From Homoserinibacter sp. YIM 151385 (GTDB taxonomy: Bacteria; Actinomycetota; Actinomycetes; Actinomycetales; Microbacteriaceae), in contig NZ_CP115175.1 of NCBI RefSeq assembly GCF_027912415.1, forward strand, positions 2,108,001 to 2,172,000: a stretch of DNA of 64,000 bases, given 5' to 3'. Made by a program: the position numbers and the translations under genes. Every line of letters starts with the position of its first letter. Positions within the stretch are counted from its first letter, which is position 1. Under the pieces are notes generated by a model, which searched no databases, was not told where the DNA came from, and worked only from the letters and a program-made list of their open reading frames with translations. Below, one piece after another: positions 48,714-60,700 of the stretch.

Positions 48714-51700
48714 GTGGGGACGGCAATCCGTCCGCGGGGTCGGGCCCGCGGACTGCGCAACGGGGTGCTCGCGAATCGACGCGAGTGGGGTGAGCCCGGC
48801 GCGTCGTATTTCACGCGCCTCGCGCGCGCGATCGCCATGGTGCTCGTGGTGGTCGTCGGCGGCTTCAGCCTCGCGCTCGTGCCCACGGGCGCCGCGAACG
48901 CCGTCGTCGTCCAGTGGGGCCAGAACGACGGCCAGGACCCGAGCTACGAGATCGACGTCAACGGCGACTTCCTGATGGCCGGCAACGGCGTCCTCGCCTG
49001 CGACTCGATCGGCAACCAGGCCGGCTACGGCACGTGCGCGCAGCTGCACTCCGCGAACAACCCGACCGGCAACCAGAACGCGAACGTCAACGACGCGTTC
49101 AAGATGGTCAACTCGAACACCGTCACCGGCTTCACCACGAACTCGTCGAGCGCGAACCTCACGATCCCGCAGGGCGCGACGGTCGTGAAGGCGTTCCTCA
49201 ACTGGTCGGCGAACACGGGCACCTACTCCGGCACGACCTCGGCCTTCTGCGGCGCGAGCGGGTTCGGCGCGGCCACCCTCCCCGCGGGCAGCGCGACCGG
49301 CTACCAGACGCGCGCGATCCAGTTCAAGGTGGGCGGCGGCTCGATCCAGTCGTACAGCCCGTACCAGGTGCTCGAGGATGCGACGACGCAGTCGCAGGCC
49401 CGGTACTACTCGGCGACGGCGGATGTCACGAGCGCCTTCCAGAACGCGACGACGGGCAGTGCGCTCACCCTGAGCGCCGGCAACATCTGGGCGCCGACCG
49501 GCACCGGATGCTACGCCGGCTGGTCGGCCACCGTCGTGTACGACTTCGGCACCTATGTGAACGGCAACGCCGCCTCGACCCCGCACAAGGTCGTCTACTA
49601 CGAGGGCCATGTCCGTCAGGGCGCTCAGGACACCCCGCTGACGGTCGACTTCAACGGCTTCACCGCGGTCGACACCGGCACGCGTGCGGGGTTCTCGCTC
49701 TACGAGGGCGACCGCGGCATCACCGGCGACACCGCCTCGTACCGGCGCGGCGCCGACACGGCGTACACCGAGATCCCGAACTCGGCGGGCGCGACCGGCA
49801 ACTTCGGCATCGGCCGCGCGGCGGGCTCGGTCCGCTACACGCAGACGCAGGACACGAGCACCTTCACGAACCAGAGCGTCGACGTCACGACGACGACGCT
49901 GTCGCGCGTCGTCGCGGGCGACTCGAACGTGCGGCTCCAGCTCGCGACGAGTGGCGACTCCTACCTGCTCACGAACTCGATCCTGTCGGTGCCGACGGCG
50001 GGCCTCAAGGTCGAGAAGACCTTCAACGGCACGGACGACATCCAGTACCGGACCGCCAACGAGCCGGCGACCTTCACGATCCGCCTCACGAACGTCGGGG
50101 CCGGCGTGCTCCGCAACATTCAGGTCGCCGACGATCAGGCGAGCTGCGCCCGGACGCTGCCGTCCGGGACGACGCTCGCGGCTCAGCAGTCGTACGAGTA
50201 CACCTGCACGGCGGCGGCCGGCTCGGCGACCGGGTACACCTCGACGGCGACGGCGACCGCGAGGACGGTCGTCGGCGACTATCTCGCGCAGGGCAGCGAC
50301 TCGACGCGCGTCGGCCTGACCGCCATCGGCCTGACGAAGACGAGCTCGCTCGCCGCGGGCGCGACCGGCAGGGTCGGCGAGACCGTCAACTACACCTTCG
50401 TCGTGACGAACCGGGGCGACGGGCCCCTCACGGGCGTCGCGATCACCGACCCCATGACCTCGAGCGGCATGTCCGCGATCCAGATCACCTGGCCCGGCGC
50501 CTCGGGGGCGCTCGCCGCCGGCCAGTCGGCGACGGGCACCGCGAGCTACGTGCTCAAGCAGTCGGATGTGAACAGCGGCTCCGTCGTGAACACCGCCTCC
50601 GCGACGGGCACCGACTCGGACGGCGGCACCAGGCCGACCGCGACCGCGAGCCGGACGCAGCCGATCACCTCGGCCCCCGGCCTCTCGATCGCGAAGACCG
50701 GCGCGCTCGCCTCGGGCGCGACGGGCGTCGTCGGCGACCGCATCAACTACGGCTTCACCGTCCAGAACACCGGCAACGTGACGCTCACGGGCGTCGCCGT
50801 CACCGACCGCCTCGCCGGCCTCCAGGGCCTCGCCTACGGCACCTGGCCGAGCGGCACCACGGGCACCCTGCAGCCCGGGCAGACCGTGACCGCCTCCGCG
50901 TTCTACCTGATCCAGCAGGCGGATGTCGACGCGGGCAGCGTGAAGAACCTCGCCTCGGTCTCCGGCCGCACCCCGACGAACACGACGACGACCGCGAGCT
51001 CGAGCGAGGTGACCGTCAACACGACGGCCGCGGCGCCCGCGCTCACGACGACGAAGACCGCGAGCCCGGCGACGGGCGCGGCCGTCGGCAGCACCGTCAC
51101 CTACACGATCACCGGCCGGAACTCGGGCAACGTGACGCTCACGAACGTCGCGGTCACGGATCCGATGACGGCGAACGGCCTCACCGTCACGAACACGCAG
51201 TGGCCCGCGAACCAGACGGCGGGCACCCTCGCGCCCGGCCAGCAGGTCGTCGTGACGGCGACCTACGTCGTGAAGCAGTCCGATGTCGACGCGGGCGCGA
51301 TCCGCAACACGGCGACGACGAGCGGGCGCACGCCGGCTGGCGCGACCATCACGGCCGGCTCCGGGCAGGTCGTGACGCCGACGGCGGCCGCCGCCCCCCG
51401 CATCCAGCTCACGAAGACGGGCACGCTCGCCGCGGGGGCGACGGGTCGCGCCGGCGACGCCGTGAGCTACAGCTTCCGCATCGAGAACACCGGCAACGTG
51501 ACCCTCACGGGCGTCGGCGCGAGCGACCCGATGAGCGGGCTCTCGGCGATCGCGTTCCCGACCGCCGCCTCCGGCTGGCAGTCGGGCACGGTCGGCACGC
51601 TCCGCCCCGGCGACGTCGTGACCGGCACGGCCTCCTACGCGCTCAAGCAGTCGGATGTGGATGCCGGCTCCGTCATCAACACCGCCACCGCGACCGGCAA

Positions 51701-54700
51701 GCCGCCGACGGGTGCCAACGTGACCGGGTCGGGCACGAGCACGCTGCCGATCGCGCCCACCGGCACGCTCACGGTGAAGAAGACCGGTGCCGTCGTCGGC
51801 TCGAACGCGGGCGTCGGCGGCACGGTCCGCTTCGACTTCGAGATCGAGAACACGGGCAACGTGACGCTCTCGCAGATCGCGCTCACGGACTCCCTCCCCG
51901 GCCTGTCGACCCCGAGCCTCACCTGGCAGGGCGGCACGGCGGGCACCCTCGCGCCCGGCGGGAAGGCGACCGGCTCCGCGACGTACACGATCCGCCAGAC
52001 GGATGTGGACCGCGGCACCGTCCTCAACACCGCGACGGTCGTCGGGCGCACCCCCGCGGGCGCCTCCACGCCGACCGCGACCTCCGGGCAGATCAGCGTG
52101 AGCACCGTCACGCGGGCACCCGACATGACGCTCGTGAAGACCGGCACGCGCGCCGGCGGCGCCGCGGGCAACGCGGGCGACGTCGTCAACTACACGTTCA
52201 CGATCGCGAACACCGGCAACACGACGCTCACGGGCGTCGGCGTCACCGACCCGATGACCGCGAACGGCCTCTCGACCCCGACCATCCCGGCCGCCTCCTG
52301 GGCCTCCGGCACGGTCGGCACGCTCCGCCCCGGCGACTCCGTCGTCGCGACCGCGAACTACACGATCAAGCAGAGCGACGTGAACGCGGGCTCGATCTCG
52401 AACACCGCGACGGCGACCTCGACGACCTCGTCGGGGGCGACCCTCACCCGCACCTCGACGGCGAACACCCCGACGGTCGCGCGCAGCGCCGTCATCGGCC
52501 TCACGCAGACCGGCGCCCTGCCCCAGGGCTCGACCGGCAAGGCGGGCGACGTCGTCACCTGGAGCTTCGTCGCGACGAACAACGGCACCACGACGCTCTC
52601 CGGCGTCGTCATCCAGCCGACGCTGCAGGGCATCTCGACGGTGAGCTACGGCACCTGGCCGAGCGGCACCGCCGGCACCCTCCAGCCCGGGCAGTCGGTG
52701 ACGGCGACCGCGACCTATGTCGTCACGCAGTCGGATGTCGACAGCGGCTCCGTCGTCGACCCGGCGACCGTGCGCGGCACGCCGCCGGCGGGCGTGACCC
52801 CGAGCCCGGCGACCGCCTCGGCGCCCGCGACCGTGCCCCTCACGCCCCGCGGCTCGCTCTCGATCGTGAAGTCGGGCGCGCTGCGCACCGCCGGACAGGG
52901 CGGCCTCGGCAATCCGGTCGACTACAGCTTCGTCGTGACGAACACGGGCAACCTGACGCTCACGGAGGTCGTGGTCGCCGATCCGAAGACCGCGAACGGG
53001 ATGACGGCGCCGACCGTCCCCGCGAACGGCTGGCCCTCGGGCACCGCCGGCACGCTCCGCCCCGGCGACAGCGTCACGGCCACCGCGAGCTACCCGATCC
53101 GCCAGGCCGACCTCGACGCCGGCGAGGTGCGCAACCAGGCCCGGGTCGAGGGCCGCACGCAGTCCGGCGCGACGATCCGCTCCGACTCCAACGAGGTCGT
53201 CACCGGCACGAACGCCGCCAATCCGCGCCTCACCACGACGAAGACGGCGAGCACGGCGGGGCCCGTCCAGCTCGGCCAGCAGATCACCTTCACGATCGTC
53301 GGCCGCAACACCGGCAACGTGACGCTCTCGAGCGTCGACGTCGTCGACTCCCTCGCCGGCCAGGGCTTCGCCGTCACGAGCACGACCTGGTCGGCCGGTC
53401 AGGCGAGTGCGGGCACGCTCGCCCCGGATGCGACGGTCACGGTGGTCGGCGCCTACACGGTCCGCCAGGCGGATGTCGATGCGGGCGCCGTGACGAACAC
53501 GGGCACGACGCGCGGCTCCTTCGGCACCGCGAACGTGCAGGGCGCCGCCACGATCGCCGTCCCGACCCAGCAGGCCGCGCCCTCGCTCGAGCTCGTCAAG
53601 ACGGGGACGCGCGTCCAGACCGGGACCCCCGCCGTCGGCGACCGGATCGACTACCGCTTCACGCTGCGCAACACCGGCAACGTGACGCTCACGACCGCGC
53701 AGATCGCCGACCCGATGACCGATCTCCAGGACTTCGCGTACGTCGGCGCCAACCGCACCCTCGCGCCGAACCAGACACTCGAGGCGACCGCGTTCTACAT
53801 CGTGAAGCAGAGCGACATCGACGCGGGCGCGGTCGTCAACACGGCGAGCGCCTCGGCGGCGCCCCCGACGGGCGCGCGCATCGCGACGTCGACGCCGCAG
53901 ACCGTGCCGCTCGCCTCGAACGGCGCGCTGGAGTTCGACAAGGCCTCGGCCTACCGGCCCGGCACCGGCACGGGGCCGGGCACGGTCGGCAGCGTCATCC
54001 GCTACACCTTCACCGCCACGAACACCGGCAACGTGACCCTGACGGGCGTCGGCGTCACCGATCCGCGCGCGGGCCTCGGCACGATCGCCTACAGCGGCTG
54101 GCAGACCCCCAACACGCTCCGGGTGGGCGAGACCGTGACCGGCGTCGCCGACTACACCGTGACGCAGGCGGACGTGAACGCCGGCGTCGTCGCGAACACG
54201 GCGACGGCCAGCGGGCGCACCCCGGGCGGCACGCCCGTCTCGGCGACCGACACCGAGCGCCGCGACACCGTGACGCCCGCCCCGGCCGTCACGACGACGA
54301 AGACGGCGGCCGTCTCCGGCGCGGGCGGCGTCGGCGACACCATCACCTACACGATCGTCGCCGAGAACACCGGGAACACGACGCTGACGGGCGTGACGGT
54401 CGCGGACCCGATGTTCACCGCATCCCAGCTCAGCTACGGCACCTGGCCGTCCGGCGTCGCCGGGACCCTGCAGCCCTCGCAGAGCGTGACGGCGACGGCG
54501 GTCAAGATCATCACGCAGGCGGACGTCGACGCGGGCACCGTGCAGAACACCGCCACGACGACCGCCCGGACCCCGTCCGGCGGCTCGACGGAGGGCTCCT
54601 CAGGGCCGATCACGACGGCCGTCCAGCCGGCGCGACCCTCGATCGACCTCGTGCAGACCGGCGCGCTCCCGAGCGGATCGCCGGGGCGCGCGGGCGAGAC

Positions 54701-57700
54701 GGTCACCTTCACGTTCACGCTGACGAACGACGGCAACGTGACGCTGTCGGGGACGCAGGAGGTGACGCGCTCGCTGCCCGGCATCTCGCCGATCGCCTAC
54801 GGCGCCTGGCCGTCCGGCACGGTCGGGCAGCTCCGACCGGGCGACACCGTCACCGGCACGGCGACCTACACCCTGACGCAGGCGGACGTCGACTCGGGCG
54901 CGATCCAGGACGTCGCCTCCGTCACCGGCACCTCGGCGCGCGGGAACGCGAGCGACACCGACACGGCGACCGTGCCGATCAACCGCGGTCCCGCGATCGT
55001 GCTCGAGAAGACCGGCCAGCTCACGGAGTCCGGCGAGGGCGGGGTCGGGAGCACGATCACCTACCGCTTCACGCTGACGAACACGGGCACCGTGACGCTC
55101 CGCGACGCCTTCGTCGCGGACCCGCTGCTCGCCGCCGCCGACGTCGCCGTGCAGTACGGCACCTGGGCGAGCGGCACCGCGGGCACGCTGCGCCCGGGGG
55201 ACGTCGTGACCGGCGCCGCCGTCTACACGATCACGCAGGACGACTTCGACCGCGGCCGCGTGACGAACACGGCGAGCGTCGACGCGAGCGGCCCCGCGGG
55301 CACGCCGAACGCGACCTCCACGACGCGCCCGGTCGTCGTCGCGACCGGCGACACCCGCCCCATGATCGAGATCGGCAAGACCGCGGTCGTCTCGGGCGCG
55401 CGCGGCGTCGGCGACACGATCACCTACACCTTCACGGTCGTCAACACGGGCAACGTGAACCTCACGGACGTCGAGGTCAGCGACATCGAGCTCGAGGGCC
55501 TCGGGCCCGTGACGTACAGCCCGAGCTGGCCCGGCGGCCCGGATGCGCCGCGCTCGCTCGGCCCGAACGGCGGCACCGGCACGGCCACCGCGACGTACAC
55601 GATCACCCAGGAGGACGTCGACCGCGGCATCGTGACGAACCGCGCCCTCGTCAGCGCGCAGACCGTCGGCGGCGAGGTCGTCGACGACGTCTCCCCGCAG
55701 GTCATCACGACCCTGCAGGCGAAGGACCCGGTCGTCTCGGTCCTGAAGCAGGGCGTCGTCCGAGGCGGCGGCACCGCGGCGCTGGGCTCGATCGTCGACT
55801 ACACGATCACCGTGTCGAACGGCGGGAACCAGACCCTCTCGAACGTGACGCTGAGCGACCCGCTGCTCGCGGACCTCTCACGCACGACCTTCGGCACCAT
55901 CCGTCCCGGTGACGCCCCCCTGACCGCGACCGGCACCTACCGGATCACGCAGGCGGATGTGGACGCCGGCTCCGTCCTCAACGTCGCGACCGCGCGCGCG
56001 GACACGCCGAACGGCGGCGCGCCCGTCACCGGCCAGGGCGCCGACACCCGTCCCGTGCCGTCGACCTCGAGCATCGGGCTCGTGAAGTCGGCGGACTTCG
56101 TCGAGGGCTCCGGCGGGGTCGGCTCGATCGTGCGCTACACCTTCGTCGCCGAGAACACCGGGACGACGACGCTCCGCGTCGTGCAGGTGCAGGACGAGCT
56201 GCCGTCGCTCTCCGAGCTCGAGTACGGCGCATGGCCGACCGGCACCGCCGGCGTCCTGCCGCCCGGCGAGACCGTCACCGCCACCGCCACCTACGAGGTC
56301 CGGCAGGCGGACGTCGACGCGGGCGCCATCGAGAACACGGCGCGCGTCGGCGCGACGACCCCCGGCGGCACGCGCCTCGACGAGCCGTCGAACACGCTCA
56401 CCACCGGGCTCGCGCCCGCCGACCCGGAGCTGACCGTCACGAAGACGGCGGACGCGCCCGAGCGACCCGCCCTGGGCGACGTCATCCGGTTCCGCATCTC
56501 GGTCGCGAACACCGGCAACATCACCGTCGACGGCGTCGAGCTCGCGGACCGCCTGCAGGGCCTGGGCGAGCTCAGCCTCACCTGGCCGGGCGCCGAGGGC
56601 GTCCTCGCGCCGGGCGAGGAGCTCGTCGCGACCGCCGAGTACGTCGTCACGCAGGCGGACATCGACGCGGGCTCCGTCTCGAACGACGCCGTCGCCACCG
56701 GCGTCGACCGCCGCGACGGCGACGAGGTGACGGGGGAGGGCTCCGTCCGCGTCGAGACCCAGACGCGCCGCGCGACCATCCAGGTCGTCGACAGCGGCGC
56801 GCTCGCGCCCGCCGCCACCGGCCGCGCCGGCGACGAGACCATCTGGACCTACGTCGTCGAGAACACCGGCAACGTCACGCTCGAGGGCGTCACGGTGACG
56901 GAGTCCGCGCTCGCGATCACGGGCGGCTACCGCTACGGCGCATGGCCCGACGCCGACCGGCCTGGCCGCCTCCTCCCCGGCCAGCGGGTGACGGTCCGCG
57001 CGACCCACCTGCTCACCCAGGCTGAGGCCGACGCCGGCGTCGTGCGCAGCACGGTCACGACGGCGGGCTCCCCCGCCTCGGGTCCCGACGCGACCGACGA
57101 CGACCGCGCCGAGCTCCCGATCGACATCGAGCCCGAGCTCACGGCCGTGAAGTCCGGCAGCTACATCAGCGGCGCCGGCGAGCTGGGATCGACCATCCGA
57201 TACCGGCTCGAGATCACGAACACCGGCAACGTCACGCTGTACCGCGGCACGCTCGTGGACCCGATGGAGGGTCTCCGCGACCTCGTCATCCAGTGGCCGG
57301 ACCCCGAGCGGGTCGGCTACGTCCCGGTCGGCGCGACCGTCGTCGGGACCGCGCTCTACGACCTCCAGCCGAAGGACCTCGACGAGGGCCGGATCGAGAA
57401 CACCGCCTCCGTGGGCGCCTTCACCTCGCCCACGCCGGGCGAGGGGGTCGAGACCGGGAGCGACTCGAACACGGTCGTCATCGTGACCGAGCAGGCGGCC
57501 TCCCGCATCCAGACGACCGTCCAGGGCGCCGCGCGCGGGGATGCCGGCCGGGGCGACATCATCGACTGGGAGATCCGTCTCGAGAACACGGGCAACGTGA
57601 CCGTGACGGATGCCGAGCTCGACTGGGGCGGGTTCCCGCTCGAGGACGTCCGCACCACCTGGCCGGGGACGCCCGGCAGCCTCGCGGCGGGAGCGGTCCT

Positions 57701-60700
57701 GATCGTCCGCGGCACCTCCCTCGTCACGCAGGCCGACGTCGACGCCGGCTCGGTCGTGCTCGCGGCGACCGGCACGGGCGCTGCCGTCCGCGGCACCGGC
57801 CCCGCGCCGTCGACCGCGGCCGGCACCGTGCCCACCGTCGGCTCCTCGCCGACCCTCGTGATCGAGAAGGTCGCGCGGGCGGACGGCGCGAGCGAGCAGG
57901 GCGACCTCGTCACCTGGGAGTACACGCTCACCAACGAGGGCAACGTGACGCTCACGGGCGTCACCCTCGCCGACCAGCTGCCCATGGTCGACGGCGTGGC
58001 CTACACCTGGCCGGCCGGGCAGCCGGCCGGGCAGCTCGCCCCGGGCGCGACCGTCACCGGCACGGCGCAGTACCGCCTGACGCAGGCCGATGTCGACCGC
58101 GGGAGCGTGCGCAGCGCGGTCGTCGGCCGCGGCACGCCGCCGCGCGGCGCGACCCTCGTGGTCCAGGACGCGGACGGCGTCACGATCGCGGCCCGTCCCG
58201 CGGCGACGGTCGTCAAGGAGGGCACGAGCGCCGGCAGCGGCGAGCTGGGCTCGCTCGTCGACTACGAGTTCGCGGTCGAGAACACCGGCAACGTGACGCT
58301 CACGCTCGTCGACCTCGAGGACCAGCTCGTCGGCGTCACGGCGCCCGACATGCAGTGGCCCGGCACCCCCGGCACCCTCGAGCCCGGCGCCCGCCTCACG
58401 GCGACCGCCGAGTACCGCGTGACGCAGGCCGACCTCGACCGCGGCTACATCGCGAACACCGCCGTCGCGCGGGGCAAGCCGCCGGTCGGCGACCTCATGG
58501 AGTGGTCGACGAGCGAGGTGCGCACGACCGTCGCCGCGGCGCGCCCCGCGATCGCCGTCTCGAAGGCCTCGACACCTGCCGGCGGCGCGACCCTCGGCCA
58601 GACGATCTCCTACCGGATCGCGGTGCAGAACACGGGCAACGTCACGGTCGGCGACATCGACGTGCGCGACGTCCTGCCCGGACGCACCGACCTCGTGACC
58701 ACCTGGCCCGACGGCGTGACCGACGAGACCCTGCGCCCCGGCCAGACGCTGTACGTCGACACCACCTACCGCGTCACGCAGGCGGACGTGGATGCCGGCG
58801 AGGTCGTGAACACGGTCGACGCGACCGCGGTGGGCGTCCGCGCGGCGCCCGGCGGCGACGCGACGGCGGAGGGCTCCGACACGGTCGTGACGAGCGTCGT
58901 CGGCCAGACGGCGTCCATCGCCGTCACCGACCGCGGCACCCTCGCGCCCGGTGCGACCGGGCGTGCGGGCGATGCCCTCGTCTGGACCTACATCGTCCGC
59001 AACACCGGCACGACGACCCTCACGGGTCTCGAGATCACCGAGCGGCTCCCGCTGTCGGGCGAGCTCGAGTACAGCGCCTGGCCCGACCCCGCGAGGCCGT
59101 TCCGCCTCGCGCCGGGCACCGAGGTGACGGTCACCGCGCGCACGATCCTCACGCAGGCGCAGGCCGATGCGGGCGAGGCGATCAGCGCGGTCGGCGTCGT
59201 CGGCACCCCGCCGCGCGGCGACGACGTCGACGACGAGGCGACCGCGCGCGTCGAGATCACGCCGCAGCGCGCGCTCGACGTCGTCAAGACCGGCGCCTAC
59301 GCCGCCGGCGGTCGGGGCCGCGTCGGCGACGAGGTCGACTACCGCCTCGAGGTGACGAACACCGGCAACGTGTCGCTCTACGGCGGCCGCCTCGTCGACC
59401 CCATGCCGCACCTCGGCCCGCTCACGGTCGTCTGGCCGGACCCGGCGCGCCCCGGCTACGTGCCGGTCGGCGGCGTCGTCGTCGGCACCGCGCAGTACAC
59501 GATCCAGCCCGAGGACATCGACGCGGGCCAGATCGAGAACAGGGCGCACGTCGCGGGGTACTCCTCGCCGGACCTCACCCCCGCGACCCGCGTCGACGCG
59601 TACTCGGATGAGATCGTCATCCCGACGGTCGAGCCCTCGACGCAGCTCGCCGCCGCCATCCGGGGCGTCCGCTCCGGCACGGGCATCGTCGGCGACACCG
59701 TCGAGTGGACGATCACGGTCCGCAACGACTCCAATGTGACCGTTAGCGCGATGGACGTGGATCGCGGCCTCGCCCTCACGGACGAGTCCGTCACCTGGCA
59801 GGGCGGCATCCCCGGCACCCTCGCGGCGGGCGCGACCGTCACCTACCGCGGCACGACGACCATCACCCAGGCGGACGTCGACCGCGGCAGCGTGCCCAAC
59901 CGCGTCGTCGCCACGGGCGTCCCCGCGCGCGGACCCGACTCGGTCACGAGCAACACGGCCGAGACGAGCGTCCCGACGCGCGCCGCCGCGCCCGCGATCT
60001 CGGTCCGCGCCTCCGGTGCCGTCACGAGCGGCGACGGCCGCGAGGGCTCGATCGTCACCTTCACCTACCTCGTGAAGAACGAGGGCAACGTGACCCTCGA
60101 CCCGACGACGGTCGAGGATGCGACGGCCGGCGTTGGCAGCCCGGTGTACCCGGGCGGCACGCCGCCGCGCCTCGCGCCGGGAGCCGAGGCGACCATCACC
60201 GCGACCTACACGGTCACGCAGGCCGACGTCGACGCCGGCTCCGTGTCGAGCCTCGTCACCGCGACCGGCACGCCCCCGGTGGGCGCCGACGCGACCGCGA
60301 GCGCCCCCGCCACGGTGCCGCTCGCCGGATCGAGTTCGCTCCGCGTCGAGAAGACGGGCGCGCTCCGCGTCGCCGGGGCGGACCGCGTCGGGGACACGAT
60401 CGACTACCGGATCGAGATGTTCAACGAGGGCACGCTCACGCTCCGCGAGGTCGAGCTCACGGACGCGCTCGACGGCCTCACCGTCCCGCGCATCACCTGG
60501 CCGGAGGGCGTCGAGGGCGTCATCCCGCCGGGCCGCTCCGCGGTCGCGACCGCCTCGTACCAGATCGCGCAGAAGGACGTCGACGCGGGCGAGGTGCTCA
60601 ACACCGCGACCGTCGCCGCGACGGACGCGCGCGGCGACGACCAGCTCGCCGTCTCGCCGCAGTCGCGGATCGCCACGGCCGCGGCGGCGCCCGCGTACAC

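Noticed and set aside
48914-55912. 2332-codon open frame in another plus frame of the giant gene
   Set aside because: Arg/His/Asp-rich nonsense translation with no signal peptide or domain; the other frame has a signal peptide, ordered repeats and a sorting signal.
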